Counted from the first letter of the stretch, positions 27,189 through 36,293 are shown. The stretch: DNA of 64,000 nt from Anaerolineae bacterium (GCA_025055175.1 JANWYT010000019.1:1-64000); one strand, 5' to 3'. Made by a program: numbers and translations. Notes: a model not told the origin generated them from the sequence alone.

Positions 27189-28214
27189 CTATGGCCAATG
27201 ACCTACAGCGTCGCATTCCCCCGCTTCGACGATGGGCAGCAACAAATCTTCGATCTGCTGGAGCGATTCGGCCTGGACAAGCTGCTTGCGCACCAGCGCC
27301 GAGCCAGGTTCATCGACGTGAAACTTATTGAGCTGGCCGCGCAGTTCCAGAGCGATTTGGGCAGGCTTCATCCAACTATGCTCAAACATGAGTCGGGCCA
27401 GACGCAGGGCCAGGCGGGCGCGTTCGTGGCGTGGTGGATCAGGAAGCACTTCGCCAGTGCGCAGGTAGTGGTCGATCTGAGCGAAGACCCAGGGTCGTCC
27501 CAACGCACCACGTCCGACCATGACTCCATCACAGCCAGTCTGAGCCAGCATGGCGGCGGCATCGTGGCCGTTCAGCACATCGCCGTTGCCGATGATGGGC
27601 AGATCGGGGACGACTTCTTTAACGCGGCGGATCACGTCCCAGTCGGCGCGACCCGTGTGGCCTTGTCCCGCAAAACGAGCGTGGACGGCTATCGCCTTGA
27701 CGCCAGCGTCGCGCGCGGCTTTGGCGAAAGGCACAGCTGTGACGACGCCGTCTTCATAGCCGCTGCGCACCTTCACCGTCACTGGCACGCTGACCGCCTT
27801 ACACACCGCTTCGACGACAGCCGTCGCCGTGCAGACGTCGCGCAGCAGCGCCGCACCTGCCCCCTTCTTGGCAACTTTCGGCACCCAACAGCCCATGTTG
27901 ATGTCGACGATTGTCGCGCCATGATCGACGATCATGCGCGCTGCTTCTGCTAGCTCGTGCGGGTTTGCGCCGTAGAGCTGCACAGCTATCGGGGACTCGT
28001 CGGCGCGCCAATCGAAGCGCTGGCGCGTGCTGGGGTCTGCGCCTCGGTGGTATAAGGCGCTGCTGCTGAGCAGCTCGGTGCAGACCAGGCCGCAGCCACC
28101 CAACTCGCGCACCAGGCGGCGGAAGGCGTAATGGGTGTGGCCAGCCATTGGCGCCAGAGTCAGGGGCGGGTCAATAGCCATTGGCCCAATGAAGAACGGC
28201 ACTGGTGGATTCAT
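27189..28214 (-). CDS. dusB: tRNA dihydrouridine synthase (DusB-like)
   Basis: The product is 341 aa from ATG 28214, which overlaps the stop of the phosphatidylcholine synthase gene (ATGA). A longer in-frame start upstream runs through that gene in another frame and is not credible. The FMN-binding TIM barrel begins LTLAPMAGHTHYAFRRL. The catalytic cysteine is expected at Cys109 in DINMGCWVPKV, where the family usually has GCP; Trp replaces Pro. KVRSGYEDG, AVHAR and NGDVLNG/GVMVGRGALGRPW follow. It reduces uridine to dihydrouridine in tRNA D-loops using NADPH. Pairing with a lipid gene is probably only transcriptional. Confidence 0.9.
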   Translation of the reverse strand: MNPPVPFFIGPMAIDPPLTLAPMAGHTHYAFRRLVRELGGCGLVCTELLSSSALYHRGADPSTRQRFDWRADESPIAVQLYGANPHELAEAARMIVDHGATIVDINMGCWVPKVAKKGAGAALLRDVCTATAVVEAVCKAVSVPVTVKVRSGYEDGVVTAVPFAKAARDAGVKAIAVHARFAGQGHTGRADWDVIRRVKEVVPDLPIIGNGDVLNGHDAAAMLAQTGCDGVMVGRGALGRPWVFAQIDHYLRTGEVLPDPPRHERARLALRLARLMFEHSWMKPAQIALELRGQLNKFHVDEPGSALVRKQLVQAESLQQIEDLLLPIVEAGECDAVGHWP

Positions 28215-28894
28215 GCGCGTCTCAGACGAAACTCCGTGTAAAAACTGGCGGCAAGATACCACACAGGATAGATGGCGCTCAAGAGGATGAGTTCTGACGC
28301 GGGTTGCTCTTGGAGCAGCAACAGGAACAGCAACAGTCCCCAAGCTGCCCCGCCGTACAGGCCCACGCGCCAGAAGGTCATACCCTTGCTGGGGTACAGG
28401 TAGCGCGTCGGGACGAAAGACAGGGCGCTGGGGACGAGGACGAGCAGCAGCGCCAGCCAATCGGCGGGCTTCAGCCACCACAAATACAGCGCCACGCCAT
28501 TCCACAGGCTGGGGAAGCCGATGAAGAAGCCGTCGTCCGTCTTCATGTTGGTCTGGCCGTAAGCGTACAACGCTGCCAGCGTCGGAAAGACCGTCCAGGC
28601 GATGTGAGGCAGCAAATTTTGTGAGCCAATGATGAAGACAGGAATCCAAACATAAGTCAGGAAGTCGATCACGTTATCGACCATCGCGCCATCGAAGTGT
28701 GGCAAGGAGGCGTGGACGCGCGCGCGGCGCGCCAGGATGCCGTCTGTGCCGTCGATCAGGGCCGCCAGCACCAACAGCAAGAAAGCTTGGCGGATTTGAC
28801 CCTGGGCCGCTGCGTACAAGGCGAACAGTCCGACTACGCCACCGCTCATCGTATAGAGGTGGACAGCCCAAGCCAGAGCTTTGGCGCGGCTCAT
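28211..28894 (-). CDS. pcs: Phosphatidylcholine synthase (CDP-diacylglycerol-choline phosphatidyltransferase)
   Basis: The product is 227 aa with about seven to eight membrane segments. It carries the CDP-alcohol phosphotransferase motif: Asp51-Gly52-x2-Ala55-Arg56, Gly69-x3-Asp73-x3-Asp77. The 12-residue spacing between Arg56 and Gly69, the preceding AWAVHLYTMSGGVVGL and the downstream TNMKTDDGFFIGFPSLWN are, from memory, hallmarks of bacterial Pcs; PgsA and PssA have shorter spacing. Pcs condenses CDP-diacylglycerol with choline to give phosphatidylcholine in the membrane. Its ATG overlaps the stop of the receiver-kinase gene and its stop overlaps the start of dusB, both as ATGA. Choline is presumably taken up; no choline transporter is in the window. 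Confidence 0.85.
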   Translation of the reverse strand: MSRAKALAWAVHLYTMSGGVVGLFALYAAAQGQIRQAFLLLVLAALIDGTDGILARRARVHASLPHFDGAMVDNVIDFLTYVWIPVFIIGSQNLLPHIAWTVFPTLAALYAYGQTNMKTDDGFFIGFPSLWNGVALYLWWLKPADWLALLLVLVPSALSFVPTRYLYPSKGMTFWRVGLYGGAAWGLLLFLLLLQEQPASELILLSAIYPVWYLAASFYTEFRLRRA

Positions 28895-30039
28895 GCCGTC
28901 CCCGCCTGGGTCGTTTTCAGCGGCAGAAACACACGGAAAGTGCTACCCTGTCCCAGCTGACTCTCCACTTCAATGCTGCCGCCATGCGCTTCCACAATGC
29001 TCTTGACGATGCTCAAGCCCAGGCCTGTGCCTTCCACAGCCCGATGTTCGATAGTGTTCACGCGGTAGAACGGTTCAAACAGCCTGTCCAGCGCCTCTGT
29101 CGGAATGCCCAGGCCGTTGTCACGCACCTCCAAAACAGCCTGTCCATCCATCAGACTCAGGGCAACGCTCACTTCACCACCCCGCCGCGTATATTTGATA
29201 GCGTTGCTCACCAGGTTATCGACCACGCGGGACAGACGATTGGCGTCGGCCTGGAGCATAATCGGCTGGTCGGGGACGATGACCGTGTAGCGCTGCTGTT
29301 TATCGCGCGCTGCCAGCTCCTGATCGCTGGCTTGCTGGCGCACTAATGCGCTCAGGTCAAACTCGCTGATCTCCAGCGTGATCCCAACTTCCATCTTGAG
29401 CAAGTCCAGCATATCTCCCACGAGGTGTCCCATCTTCCTGGAGGCGCGCTTGATCGTCTCCAGATAGCCCTGAATCTCGGCATCGTCCTGTATCTTGGGG
29501 TGCGTCTCCAGCAGGTAGACATAACCGTTGATGAGGGCCAGCGGATTCTTGAGGTCATGAGTGGCTGAACCGATGAATTGACGGCGCAGTTCATCCAGCA
29601 GGGCATATTGCTGCACTTCGCGCTGACGCAAGGTATCAATTTCGCGGCGTTGGCGGTAGATGGTCAATTGACCGTCGACGCGGGCCATGACTTCGCGCAC
29701 TTGGAAGGGTTTGACGATGTAGTCCACACCGCCCACTTCGAAGGCTTTCACGATATCTTGCACGTCGTTCAAAGCGCTGATGAAGATGACGGGGATATCT
29801 TTGGTCTGGGGATCGGCCTTCAGGCGTTGGCACACCTCGTAGCCGCTCATCATCGGCATATTAATGTCCAGCAGAATCAGCTCTGGGCTGCGCTGAGCGA
29901 CGATCTCTAGAGCTTGATAGCCATCGTTGGCTTCTAGCACCTCGTAATGACGTCTACGCAACATGTCACCGAGCAGACTCACGTTGAGCGGCGTGTCATC
30001 CACGATGAGAATCCTGCCTTTAGTCCCTGATGATTTCAT
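28891..30039 (-). CDS. Response receiver-histidine kinase hybrid, soluble
   Basis: The product is 382 aa from ATG 30039, 7 bases after AAGG on the minus strand; further upstream in-frame ATGs lack a ribosome-binding site. An N-terminal receiver (Asp14/Asp15, phospho-acceptor Asp58 in LLDINMP, Lys110) is followed by a short coiled segment, HisKA with SATHDLKNPLALING (His161), and an ATPase domain with LVSNAIKYT, DNGLGIP and GTGLGLSIVKS. There are no membrane segments, so it takes its input through the receiver or a partner, as an intermediate in a phosphorelay. It overlaps pcs by four bases, suggesting translational coupling between the signalling and lipid genes. Confidence 0.9.
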   Translation of the reverse strand: MKSSGTKGRILIVDDTPLNVSLLGDMLRRRHYEVLEANDGYQALEIVAQRSPELILLDINMPMMSGYEVCQRLKADPQTKDIPVIFISALNDVQDIVKAFEVGGVDYIVKPFQVREVMARVDGQLTIYRQRREIDTLRQREVQQYALLDELRRQFIGSATHDLKNPLALINGYVYLLETHPKIQDDAEIQGYLETIKRASRKMGHLVGDMLDLLKMEVGITLEISEFDLSALVRQQASDQELAARDKQQRYTVIVPDQPIMLQADANRLSRVVDNLVSNAIKYTRRGGEVSVALSLMDGQAVLEVRDNGLGIPTEALDRLFEPFYRVNTIEHRAVEGTGLGLSIVKSIVEAHGGSIEVESQLGQGSTFRVFLPLKTTQAGTA

Positions 30040-30084
30040 GTGAAAACCTTGCATGATGATGAATGATTTCAGGGTCATTATACA

Positions 30085-32040
30085 TCATGCAAGAGGATGG
30101 GCGGCTTCAGGCTGATTGCCCAGGGCTAGAACGGCTTCGGCTTCTTCCTGTTGGCGGAACTGGCTCATGTACAAGTCGTAGTACGCGCCGCGCTGGGCCA
30201 GCAAGCTCTGGTGCGTGCCACGCTCCACGATTTGGCCATCGCGCAGCAGCAGCACTTGGTCAGCGCTGCGGATAGTGCTGAGGCGGTGAGCGATCACAAA
30301 GCTGGTGCGACCCTTGAGTAGCTTTTCAAAGGCCGCCTGAATGACGCGCTCGGTGCGCGTGTCTACGCTGCTAGTGGCTTCGTCCAAGATGAGAATGCGC
30401 GGGTTCATTAGGGCCACGCGCGCAATGGCGATGAGCTGACGCTGCCCCTGAGACAAGCCGCTGCCGCGTTCACCTAAGACGGTTTGATAGCCTTGTGGCA
30501 GACGTTCGATGAAGTCGTGGGCCGCCACCATCTTGGCGGCTGCGATGACTTCTTCATCGGTGGCGTTCAGCTTGCCGTAGCGGATGTTCTCCATGACGCT
30601 TGTAGAGAATAGGTAGGTATCTTGCAGCACAATACCGATCTGTCGACGCAGGCTGTGGCGATCGACTGTGCGAATGTCGATCCCGTCGATGAGGACGCGG
30701 CCTGCGCTAGGATCATAAAAGCGCGGCAGCAGGTTGATGATGGTCGTCTTGCCAGCTCCTGTCGGCCCAACGATAGCCACTGTCTGGCCCATCTCGGCGG
30801 CAAAACTAATCCCCTTGAGGACTTTTTCGCCCTCTTTGTACTGCGCTTCCACGTCTTCAAAGACCACACGTCCTCGGATTGGTGGCATAGGCGCGGCGCT
30901 GCTATCGACCTCATCTTCGACAGGAGTCGCCAACAGGTCAAAAATGCGCTCACCGCCGGCAATGCCACTCTGCACGTTCGTCCACAACAAAGCGATTTGT
31001 TGGATAGGCTGGTTGGCGCGCTGGGTATAGGCGATGAAGGCGAAGACCATGCCAATGCTCACGGCATTGGCAGACAGGAAGCTGATTTGGCCCAGGATGG
31101 CCAAGCCGCCGAAGACGACCACCGTCCCCAGCGAGACGTAACCCAGGGCTTCTAGCACCGGGTTCAAAGCACTAGTGAACAGAGCTGCTTTGACGTTAGC
31201 GCGGCGGTTGGCGTCGTTGCTGGCTTCAAACTGGGCAATGCTCTCTTCTTCACGACTGAAGGCCTGGACTTCGCGTGCGCCAGCAATGCTCTCCTGGAGA
31301 TCGGCGTTTACGCTGCCAATGCTCTTGCGCGCTTCGCGGAAGGCGCGGCGCGCCTGCTGGCTGAAGTAGCCGCTCGTCCACAACATAACAGGGACGACCG
31401 CTAAGCTCACCAGCGCGTAGATGAGGTTGGTTTGCAGCATACGCACGACAATCCAGACGACGATCACCACGCTCAGCAGCACTTGCAGCAGAGCAAAACT
31501 GAAGGTCTGCTGGATGGTGTCCATGTCGTTGGTGACGCGGCTCATCACATCACCGCCTTCGTGTTGACTGTAGTAGCCCAGCGGCAGGCGCTGGATGTGA
31601 GTGAACAAATCGCGCTGAAGCTGGCGGATGACATTCTGAGCCGACCAGCGCATGGCGTGAAAGCCCAAGCCTGTGCTGGCAGCGTTGAGCAGCAGCAGAC
31701 CGAGCATGATCCCTACCAAGCCCGCCACGCCACTCAGGCGTGCATTGATAGCTTCTTGGCCACCGCTGTTGTTCAGCCATTCAGGCTGGATTTCTGTATA
31801 CCAGCAAGCATCTAGACGAGTAGCCTGAGGCACAATGTAGCAGTCTACGGCCTGACTAACGACCTCTGGCACATTCACCGTAGCCCAAGCTGCTGTCAGG
31901 ATAAGCAGGCACGAGATGAGCAGGCCAGGCCAATAGCGGCGGAAATAGCGAGCAAAATTGACTAAAGTCGCCCTAACTTTGCGGGCTTTGCGGGTCTCCG
32001 TATCCAAAATGCGGCGACCACCATCCACGAAGAAGCTCAT
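30085..32040 (-). CDS. ABC exporter half-transporter, consensus ATPase site subunit
   Basis: About 651 aa from ATG 32040, which has AAAGGA 9 bases upstream; an ATG at 32064 overlapping the previous stop (TAATG) is the alternative. It has a six-helix membrane domain with an unusual long extracellular loop after the first helix, containing Cys residues (VDCYIVPQATRLDACWYTE). The nucleotide-binding domain has Walker A GPTGAGKTT, a variant signature LSQGQ, a canonical Walker B ILILDEATSSVD and switch histidine VIAHRLSTI. This is the consensus-site chain of a heterodimeric type IV exporter, partner of the 32064-33977 product. Substrate unknown; MarR control suggests toxic compounds. Confidence 0.92.
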   Translation of the reverse strand: MSFFVDGGRRILDTETRKARKVRATLVNFARYFRRYWPGLLISCLLILTAAWATVNVPEVVSQAVDCYIVPQATRLDACWYTEIQPEWLNNSGGQEAINARLSGVAGLVGIMLGLLLLNAASTGLGFHAMRWSAQNVIRQLQRDLFTHIQRLPLGYYSQHEGGDVMSRVTNDMDTIQQTFSFALLQVLLSVVIVVWIVVRMLQTNLIYALVSLAVVPVMLWTSGYFSQQARRAFREARKSIGSVNADLQESIAGAREVQAFSREEESIAQFEASNDANRRANVKAALFTSALNPVLEALGYVSLGTVVVFGGLAILGQISFLSANAVSIGMVFAFIAYTQRANQPIQQIALLWTNVQSGIAGGERIFDLLATPVEDEVDSSAAPMPPIRGRVVFEDVEAQYKEGEKVLKGISFAAEMGQTVAIVGPTGAGKTTIINLLPRFYDPSAGRVLIDGIDIRTVDRHSLRRQIGIVLQDTYLFSTSVMENIRYGKLNATDEEVIAAAKMVAAHDFIERLPQGYQTVLGERGSGLSQGQRQLIAIARVALMNPRILILDEATSSVDTRTERVIQAAFEKLLKGRTSFVIAHRLSTIRSADQVLLLRDGQIVERGTHQSLLAQRGAYYDLYMSQFRQQEEAEAVLALGNQPEAAHPLA

Positions 32041-32063
32041 AGTGGCTGATCCTTTGCTAGGCA

Positions 32064-33977
32064 TTAAGACGCGGGCTGGGCGTCTTCGACCAACTGAGAC
32101 TTGAAAATTTCAGCGTAGATGGGGCTGGTCTCCATCAGTTGCGCATGTGTACCGATGGCGGCAACTTCGCCTTTGTCTAGCACGACGATCAGATCGGCGT
32201 TGCGCACTGTCGAGATTCGCTGAGCGATGACGAAGCTCGTCCTGCCCTTCATCAGACTGTCTAACGCACGCTGAATCTGGCGTTCAGTGGCGAAGTCCAC
32301 GCTGCTCGTGCTGTCGTCCATGATGAGGATTCGCGGCTTGAGCAGCAGAGCGCGAGCGATGGCAATGCGCTGCTTTTGTCCACCGCTGAGCGTTGAGCCG
32401 CGCTCACCGACGCGCGTCTGGTAGCCATCAGGGAAGCTCATGATGAAGTCATGAGCAGCAGCGGCCTTAGCCGCTTCAATGACCTCGTCATCGCTGGCAT
32501 CGGGACGGCCAAAGGCGATGTTGTCGCGGATTGTGCCGCTGAACAGATTCGTCTCTTGCAAGACAATGCCAATCTGGCTGCGCAGGCTGTCCAGAGTCAC
32601 ATCGCGCACATCGCAACCGTCGATCAGGATTGCGCCATCGCTCACATCATAGAAGCGCGGCAGCAGGTTGATGATGGTCGTCTTGCCACTGCCGGTCGCG
32701 CCGAGCAGCGCCACCGTCTGACCAGGTTGTACGCAGAAGCTGACTCGTTTGAGGACAGGAGCGCTGCTGTTGAAATAGCGGAAGGTAACATCGCGGAATT
32801 CGACCTGGCCTTGGATGGGTGGCATGATGGCGGCTTCAGCCTTGTTCTTGACTTCGCTCTCGGCATCCAAAATCTCGAAGATACGCTCCGACGACGCCGA
32901 AGCTTGCGCCATCAGCGAGATGATGAAGCCCAGCTGGCCCAGAGGCAGGAAGATATACACAAGATAGAGGTTGAACTTTTGATAGCTGCCCAAGTCCAGC
33001 GTGCCGCCCAGAATTTGTGGCGCTGCAAAATATAGGATCGCTGCCTGCCCCACCTGAGCCAGCGTGAAGATGATTGGGAAGAGGGTGGCAAAAGTGCGCG
33101 AGACGCGCATTTGCTGCTCATAAAGCTGATCTGTCGCCACGTCGAAGCGCTGCTTCTCGTGCTGCTGACGCACAAAAGCCTTCACCACTTTGATACCAGC
33201 CACGTTCTCCTGCAAGATGGTATTCAGGGTCGAAATACGCCGCTGAACTTCTGCAAACAGAGGCTGGGAAATTTTGCCGAAGACGCCAAAGAGGATCATT
33301 GACAGCGGCAAAATGGGGACGACGACTAAGGCTAGACGCCAATTGGTGGCAAATAGGATGACTAGCGTCGCCACTAGCAGCAGCAGAGCCTGCACAGCTA
33401 ACACCAGACCTTGCGCGATGAACAAGCGCACCTTCTCCACGTCGTCCGTTGCACGGATCATGAGCTGACCCGTCTGATTGCGGTCATAGTAGCTGAAGGA
33501 CAAGCGCGATATCTTAGCGAAGATCATGTTGCGCATGTCGAAAGCTATGGCCTGCGATGTCCACTCTGCCATGTAAGTCTGCACAAAGGCAAACAGGCCA
33601 CGCATGATGGCGAAGCCCACGATCAGCAAAGCTGCATTCACAAGCAAACTAGGAGCGAGGTTGAGCGTCGTTTGCAGCCCATCTACCGTCTCACCAGCTG
33701 CATGCAGGGCTAAGTCGCGGGCAAAAGTCGGTTGGATGGACAGTAACTGATCTGCGCGAAAGGCGCGCGTTACGGCATTGATCATGTTCTGCACCAGCTC
33801 TGGCACAGCCAGCTGGGCCAGGGTCGCCACGAACAGCGCGCCATAGGCGACAGCAATGGCGCGCTTGTGCAGACCCAGGAAGCTGATGGCGCGGCCAAGC
33901 GGAGCGCGCGGACGTTCAGACGCTGCACTGGTCTGCTTAATTTGCTGGCTTGTAGTTAGAGGTTGGCTAGCTTGCAT
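32064..33977 (-). CDS. ABC exporter half-transporter, degenerate ATPase site subunit
   Basis: About 637 aa from ATG 33977 (AAGAAG 9 bases upstream), overlapping the MarR gene; ATG 33986 is the alternative. Six membrane helices are followed by an ATPase domain with Walker A GATGSGKTT and canonical LSGGQ. Walker B reads ILIMDDSTSSVD, with Asp where the catalytic Glu should be, and the switch histidine is Gln (VIAQRISTV). These two changes are the signature of the degenerate site in heterodimeric exporters such as TM287/288 and BmrCD. Its partner is the next gene downstream. Confidence 0.92.
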   Translation of the reverse strand: MQASQPLTTSQQIKQTSAASERPRAPLGRAISFLGLHKRAIAVAYGALFVATLAQLAVPELVQNMINAVTRAFRADQLLSIQPTFARDLALHAAGETVDGLQTTLNLAPSLLVNAALLIVGFAIMRGLFAFVQTYMAEWTSQAIAFDMRNMIFAKISRLSFSYYDRNQTGQLMIRATDDVEKVRLFIAQGLVLAVQALLLLVATLVILFATNWRLALVVVPILPLSMILFGVFGKISQPLFAEVQRRISTLNTILQENVAGIKVVKAFVRQQHEKQRFDVATDQLYEQQMRVSRTFATLFPIIFTLAQVGQAAILYFAAPQILGGTLDLGSYQKFNLYLVYIFLPLGQLGFIISLMAQASASSERIFEILDAESEVKNKAEAAIMPPIQGQVEFRDVTFRYFNSSAPVLKRVSFCVQPGQTVALLGATGSGKTTIINLLPRFYDVSDGAILIDGCDVRDVTLDSLRSQIGIVLQETNLFSGTIRDNIAFGRPDASDDEVIEAAKAAAAHDFIMSFPDGYQTRVGERGSTLSGGQKQRIAIARALLLKPRILIMDDSTSSVDFATERQIQRALDSLMKGRTSFVIAQRISTVRNADLIVVLDKGEVAAIGTHAQLMETSPIYAEIFKSQLVEDAQPAS

Positions 33978-34527
33978 GGGGTTCATCTTCTTGGTGGATG
34001 GTCGATACGCTAGGTTCTGGGACAACGCTGCTGCGAAAAGCGCTGATGTGCTGCTCGATGTCGCGCAGGAGTTGTTCACCGTCTGGCAGGCAGTGAATCA
34101 TCTGGCGCAAAAGGGTCAAAAGCTGGGAAGCTCTTTCCTGGCCCATCTGCACGAAAGCCTGATAAATTAGGTCGTCATCATCAATAACCTCAATTCGGCG
34201 GACGCACTCTGCGCCGTCGGGCGTGAGCGAGATTTGCACTCGCCGCCTATCTTGCGGATCGCGCTGTCGAAACACATAGCCCTTGCGCTCCAGGCCATCG
34301 ATCGTCGGCACGAGCGTTGATGGATCAAGCACCATCTTCTTGCTCAGGTCGCTGAGCGTATTGTCGCCGCTATGCTGAAGCACCTTCAGCACGCCCATCT
34401 GCAAGCCACTGATGTCTGCGCCAAGCCGCTGCAAGCGCTGTTCGACGTGGACGCGCGTGATACGAGATAGGGCCGCGCCGATAATGCGCCACTCCATTGC
34501 CAAACGCCTCAGATCGGGATCATTCAT
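33967..34527 (-). CDS. MarR family transcriptional regulator
   Basis: The product is 186 aa. The ATG at 34527 follows GGAGG by 4-5 bases; longer in-frame starts would include the operator and promoter. A winged-helix core spans about residues 30-110, with LSDLSKKMVLDPSTLVPTIDGLERKGYVFRQRDPQDRRRVQISLT containing the recognition helix and the Asp-Arg-Arg wing. It is the first gene of the exporter operon and overlaps the first ABC gene, the classic arrangement for a repressor of drug efflux that binds the transported compound. A 17-bp palindrome at the promoter is its likely site. Confidence 0.93.
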   Translation of the reverse strand: MNDPDLRRLAMEWRIIGAALSRITRVHVEQRLQRLGADISGLQMGVLKVLQHSGDNTLSDLSKKMVLDPSTLVPTIDGLERKGYVFRQRDPQDRRRVQISLTPDGAECVRRIEVIDDDDLIYQAFVQMGQERASQLLTLLRQMIHCLPDGEQLLRDIEQHISAFRSSVVPEPSVSTIHQEDEPHAS

Positions 34528-34546
34528 GCGCCCTCCAATTTTTTGT

Positions 34547-34563
34547 ATACCAACTATTGGTAT
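34547..34563. promoter_or_regulatory. Candidate MarR operator, perfect palindrome
   Basis: ATACCAA-CTA-TTGGTAT, two perfect 7-bp arms with a 3-bp centre, lies just downstream of and two bases into the -10 box of the MarR promoter. Location and size fit a MarR dimer site and autoregulation. Confidence 0.65.
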
Positions 34564-34590
34564 CCTAAACCTTCTTTCGCAGGATGTCAA
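34562..34590 (-). promoter_or_regulatory. Promoter of the marR-ABC operon
   Basis: On the minus strand, TTGACA (complement of 34585-34590), 17-bp spacer, TAGGAT (complement of 34562-34567). Perfect -35 and spacing, 4/6 match at -10. Confidence 0.6.
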
Positions 34591-34691
34591 TGGGTCGCGC
34601 TTGCTGTACAATCGAAGGCACATGAGAACTTTTTTTAAGACAAGGTGAGCCTCTTTTTATCGCTGCAAGGATCAGAGGGAGCAAATAGACC

Positions 34692-36290
34692 ATGAGCAAG
34701 CACTGGTGGCAGACAGGCGTCGTCTATCAGATTTACCCGCGCAGCTTCAAGGACGACAACGGCGATGGCGTAGGCGACTTGCCGGGGATCATCAGCAAGC
34801 TGGACTACCTCAACGACGGCACGCCCAACAGCTTGGGAGTAGACGCCATTTGGATCAGCCCCTTCTACCCATCCCCTATGAAGGATTTTGGCTACGACGT
34901 GGCCGACTACTGCGACGTGAATCCCCTCTTCGGCACGCTCGACGACTTCGACCGCCTGCTGGCGGAAGCGCACAAGCGCGGGATCAGGGTTATCATCGAC
35001 TGGGTGCCGAACCACACCAGCGACGAACACCCCTGGTTCATCGAGTCGCGCAGCAGCCGCGACAATCCCAAAGCCGATTGGTACTTCTGGCGCGACGCCA
35101 AGCCCGACGGCAGCCTGCCCAACAATTGGGGCAGTCACTTCGGTGGGCCAGCCTGGAGCTATGACGCCACGCGCAGCCAGTACTACCTGCACCAATTCGA
35201 CCCCGGTCAGCCTGACTTAAACTGGCGCAATCCACAGGTCAAAGCTGCTATGCTGGACGTGCTGCGCTTCTGGCTGGCGCGCGGCGTCGATGGCTTCCGC
35301 ATGGATGTGGTGTACATGATTATGAAGCACCCCGACCTGCCCGATCAGCCCTGGGTGAACAACCCACAGGCGCGCGCTGCCAACGACCTGTACTTCCGCC
35401 AAGAGCAGATTTACAGCCACAGCCACCCCGACATCTTCCCGCTCATGCACGAAATCCGCACGCTGCTAGACTCCTATGGAGACAAGGTGGGGATCGGCGA
35501 AATTTGGATTGAGCCAGAGAAGTGGGTGCAGTATTACGGCACACCAGAGCAACCAGGCTTGCACCTGCCCTTCAACTTCCGTCTGATCACCACGCCCTGG
35601 ACGGCAGAAGCCGTGCGAGCTGAAGTCGAATTCATGGAAAGCCTGATCCCTGCCTGGGGTTGGCCCAACTACGTGTTGAACAACCACGATCAGCAGCGTT
35701 TAGCTTCGCGCCTAGGCCAGCAGCATGTGCGCAACGCGGCCCTGCTGCTGCTGACTCTGCGCGGCACACCTACGCTCTATATGGGGGAGGAACTGGGCAT
35801 GCTCAACGGCCACATTCAGCCCGACCAAGTGCGCGATCCGCAAGGTCTGCGCATGGGCTTGGAGAACACCCGCGATTTCTGTCGCACTCCCATCCCCTGG
35901 GATGCCAGCCCCAACGGCGGCTTCGGCACAGGTACGCCCTGGCTGCCTGTCAATCCAGACTACGAGACGCGCAATGTGGCGGCACAACAGGCCGACTCGC
36001 AGAGCGTCCTCGCGCTCTACAAGCGCCTGATCTGGCTGCGTAAGCAGTCGGCAGCGCTGGCCCAGGGCCGCTATGCTAGCGTGGCCTCTGAGCCTGGAAT
36101 CTACGCCTACACGCGCCAGGCCGACGACGAGACGTTGTTAGTCGTCCTCAACTTCAGCAGCGAGGCGCGGCAGCACCCCGTGCCGAGCCAGGCCGAAATC
36201 GTCCTCAACACCACGCTAGATCGTGGCGGGCCGGTCAGCGGCGCGCTGAACTTGTCTCCGTACGAAGGCGTGCTGCTGAAGCTGAGCTAG
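34692..36290 (+). CDS. GH13 alpha-glucosidase (oligo-1,6-glucosidase-like)
   Basis: The product is 532 aa. The (beta/alpha)8 barrel starts WWQTGVVYQIYPRSF and has the calcium loop DDNGDGVGDL. The catalytic residues are visible: nucleophile Asp205 in GFRMD, acid/base Glu270 in IGEIW, and Asp333 in NNHDQ. The conserved DWVPNHTS precedes them. A C-terminal beta domain ends the chain. Members hydrolyse alpha-glucosidic bonds in isomaltose, sucrose, trehalulose or malto-oligosaccharides; the exact preference cannot be told. There is no signal peptide, so it acts on imported sugars. GAGGGAG precedes the ATG. Three bases separate its stop from the next gene. Confidence 0.93.
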   Translation: MSKHWWQTGVVYQIYPRSFKDDNGDGVGDLPGIISKLDYLNDGTPNSLGVDAIWISPFYPSPMKDFGYDVADYCDVNPLFGTLDDFDRLLAEAHKRGIRVIIDWVPNHTSDEHPWFIESRSSRDNPKADWYFWRDAKPDGSLPNNWGSHFGGPAWSYDATRSQYYLHQFDPGQPDLNWRNPQVKAAMLDVLRFWLARGVDGFRMDVVYMIMKHPDLPDQPWVNNPQARAANDLYFRQEQIYSHSHPDIFPLMHEIRTLLDSYGDKVGIGEIWIEPEKWVQYYGTPEQPGLHLPFNFRLITTPWTAEAVRAEVEFMESLIPAWGWPNYVLNNHDQQRLASRLGQQHVRNAALLLLTLRGTPTLYMGEELGMLNGHIQPDQVRDPQGLRMGLENTRDFCRTPIPWDASPNGGFGTGTPWLPVNPDYETRNVAAQQADSQSVLALYKRLIWLRKQSAALAQGRYASVASEPGIYAYTRQADDETLLVVLNFSSEARQHPVPSQAEIVLNTTLDRGGPVSGALNLSPYEGVLLKLS

Positions 36291-36293
36291 GCC

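Noticed and set aside
28215-28649. Long upstream extension of the dusB frame
   Set aside because: It runs in another frame through pcs; the extension is Arg/Ala/Pro-rich without homology, while ATG 28214 fits the ATGA junction and the family N-terminus.
34605-34612. TGTACAAT as a -10 element for the GH13 gene
   Set aside because: No acceptable -35 and no proper TGn spacing; left unannotated.
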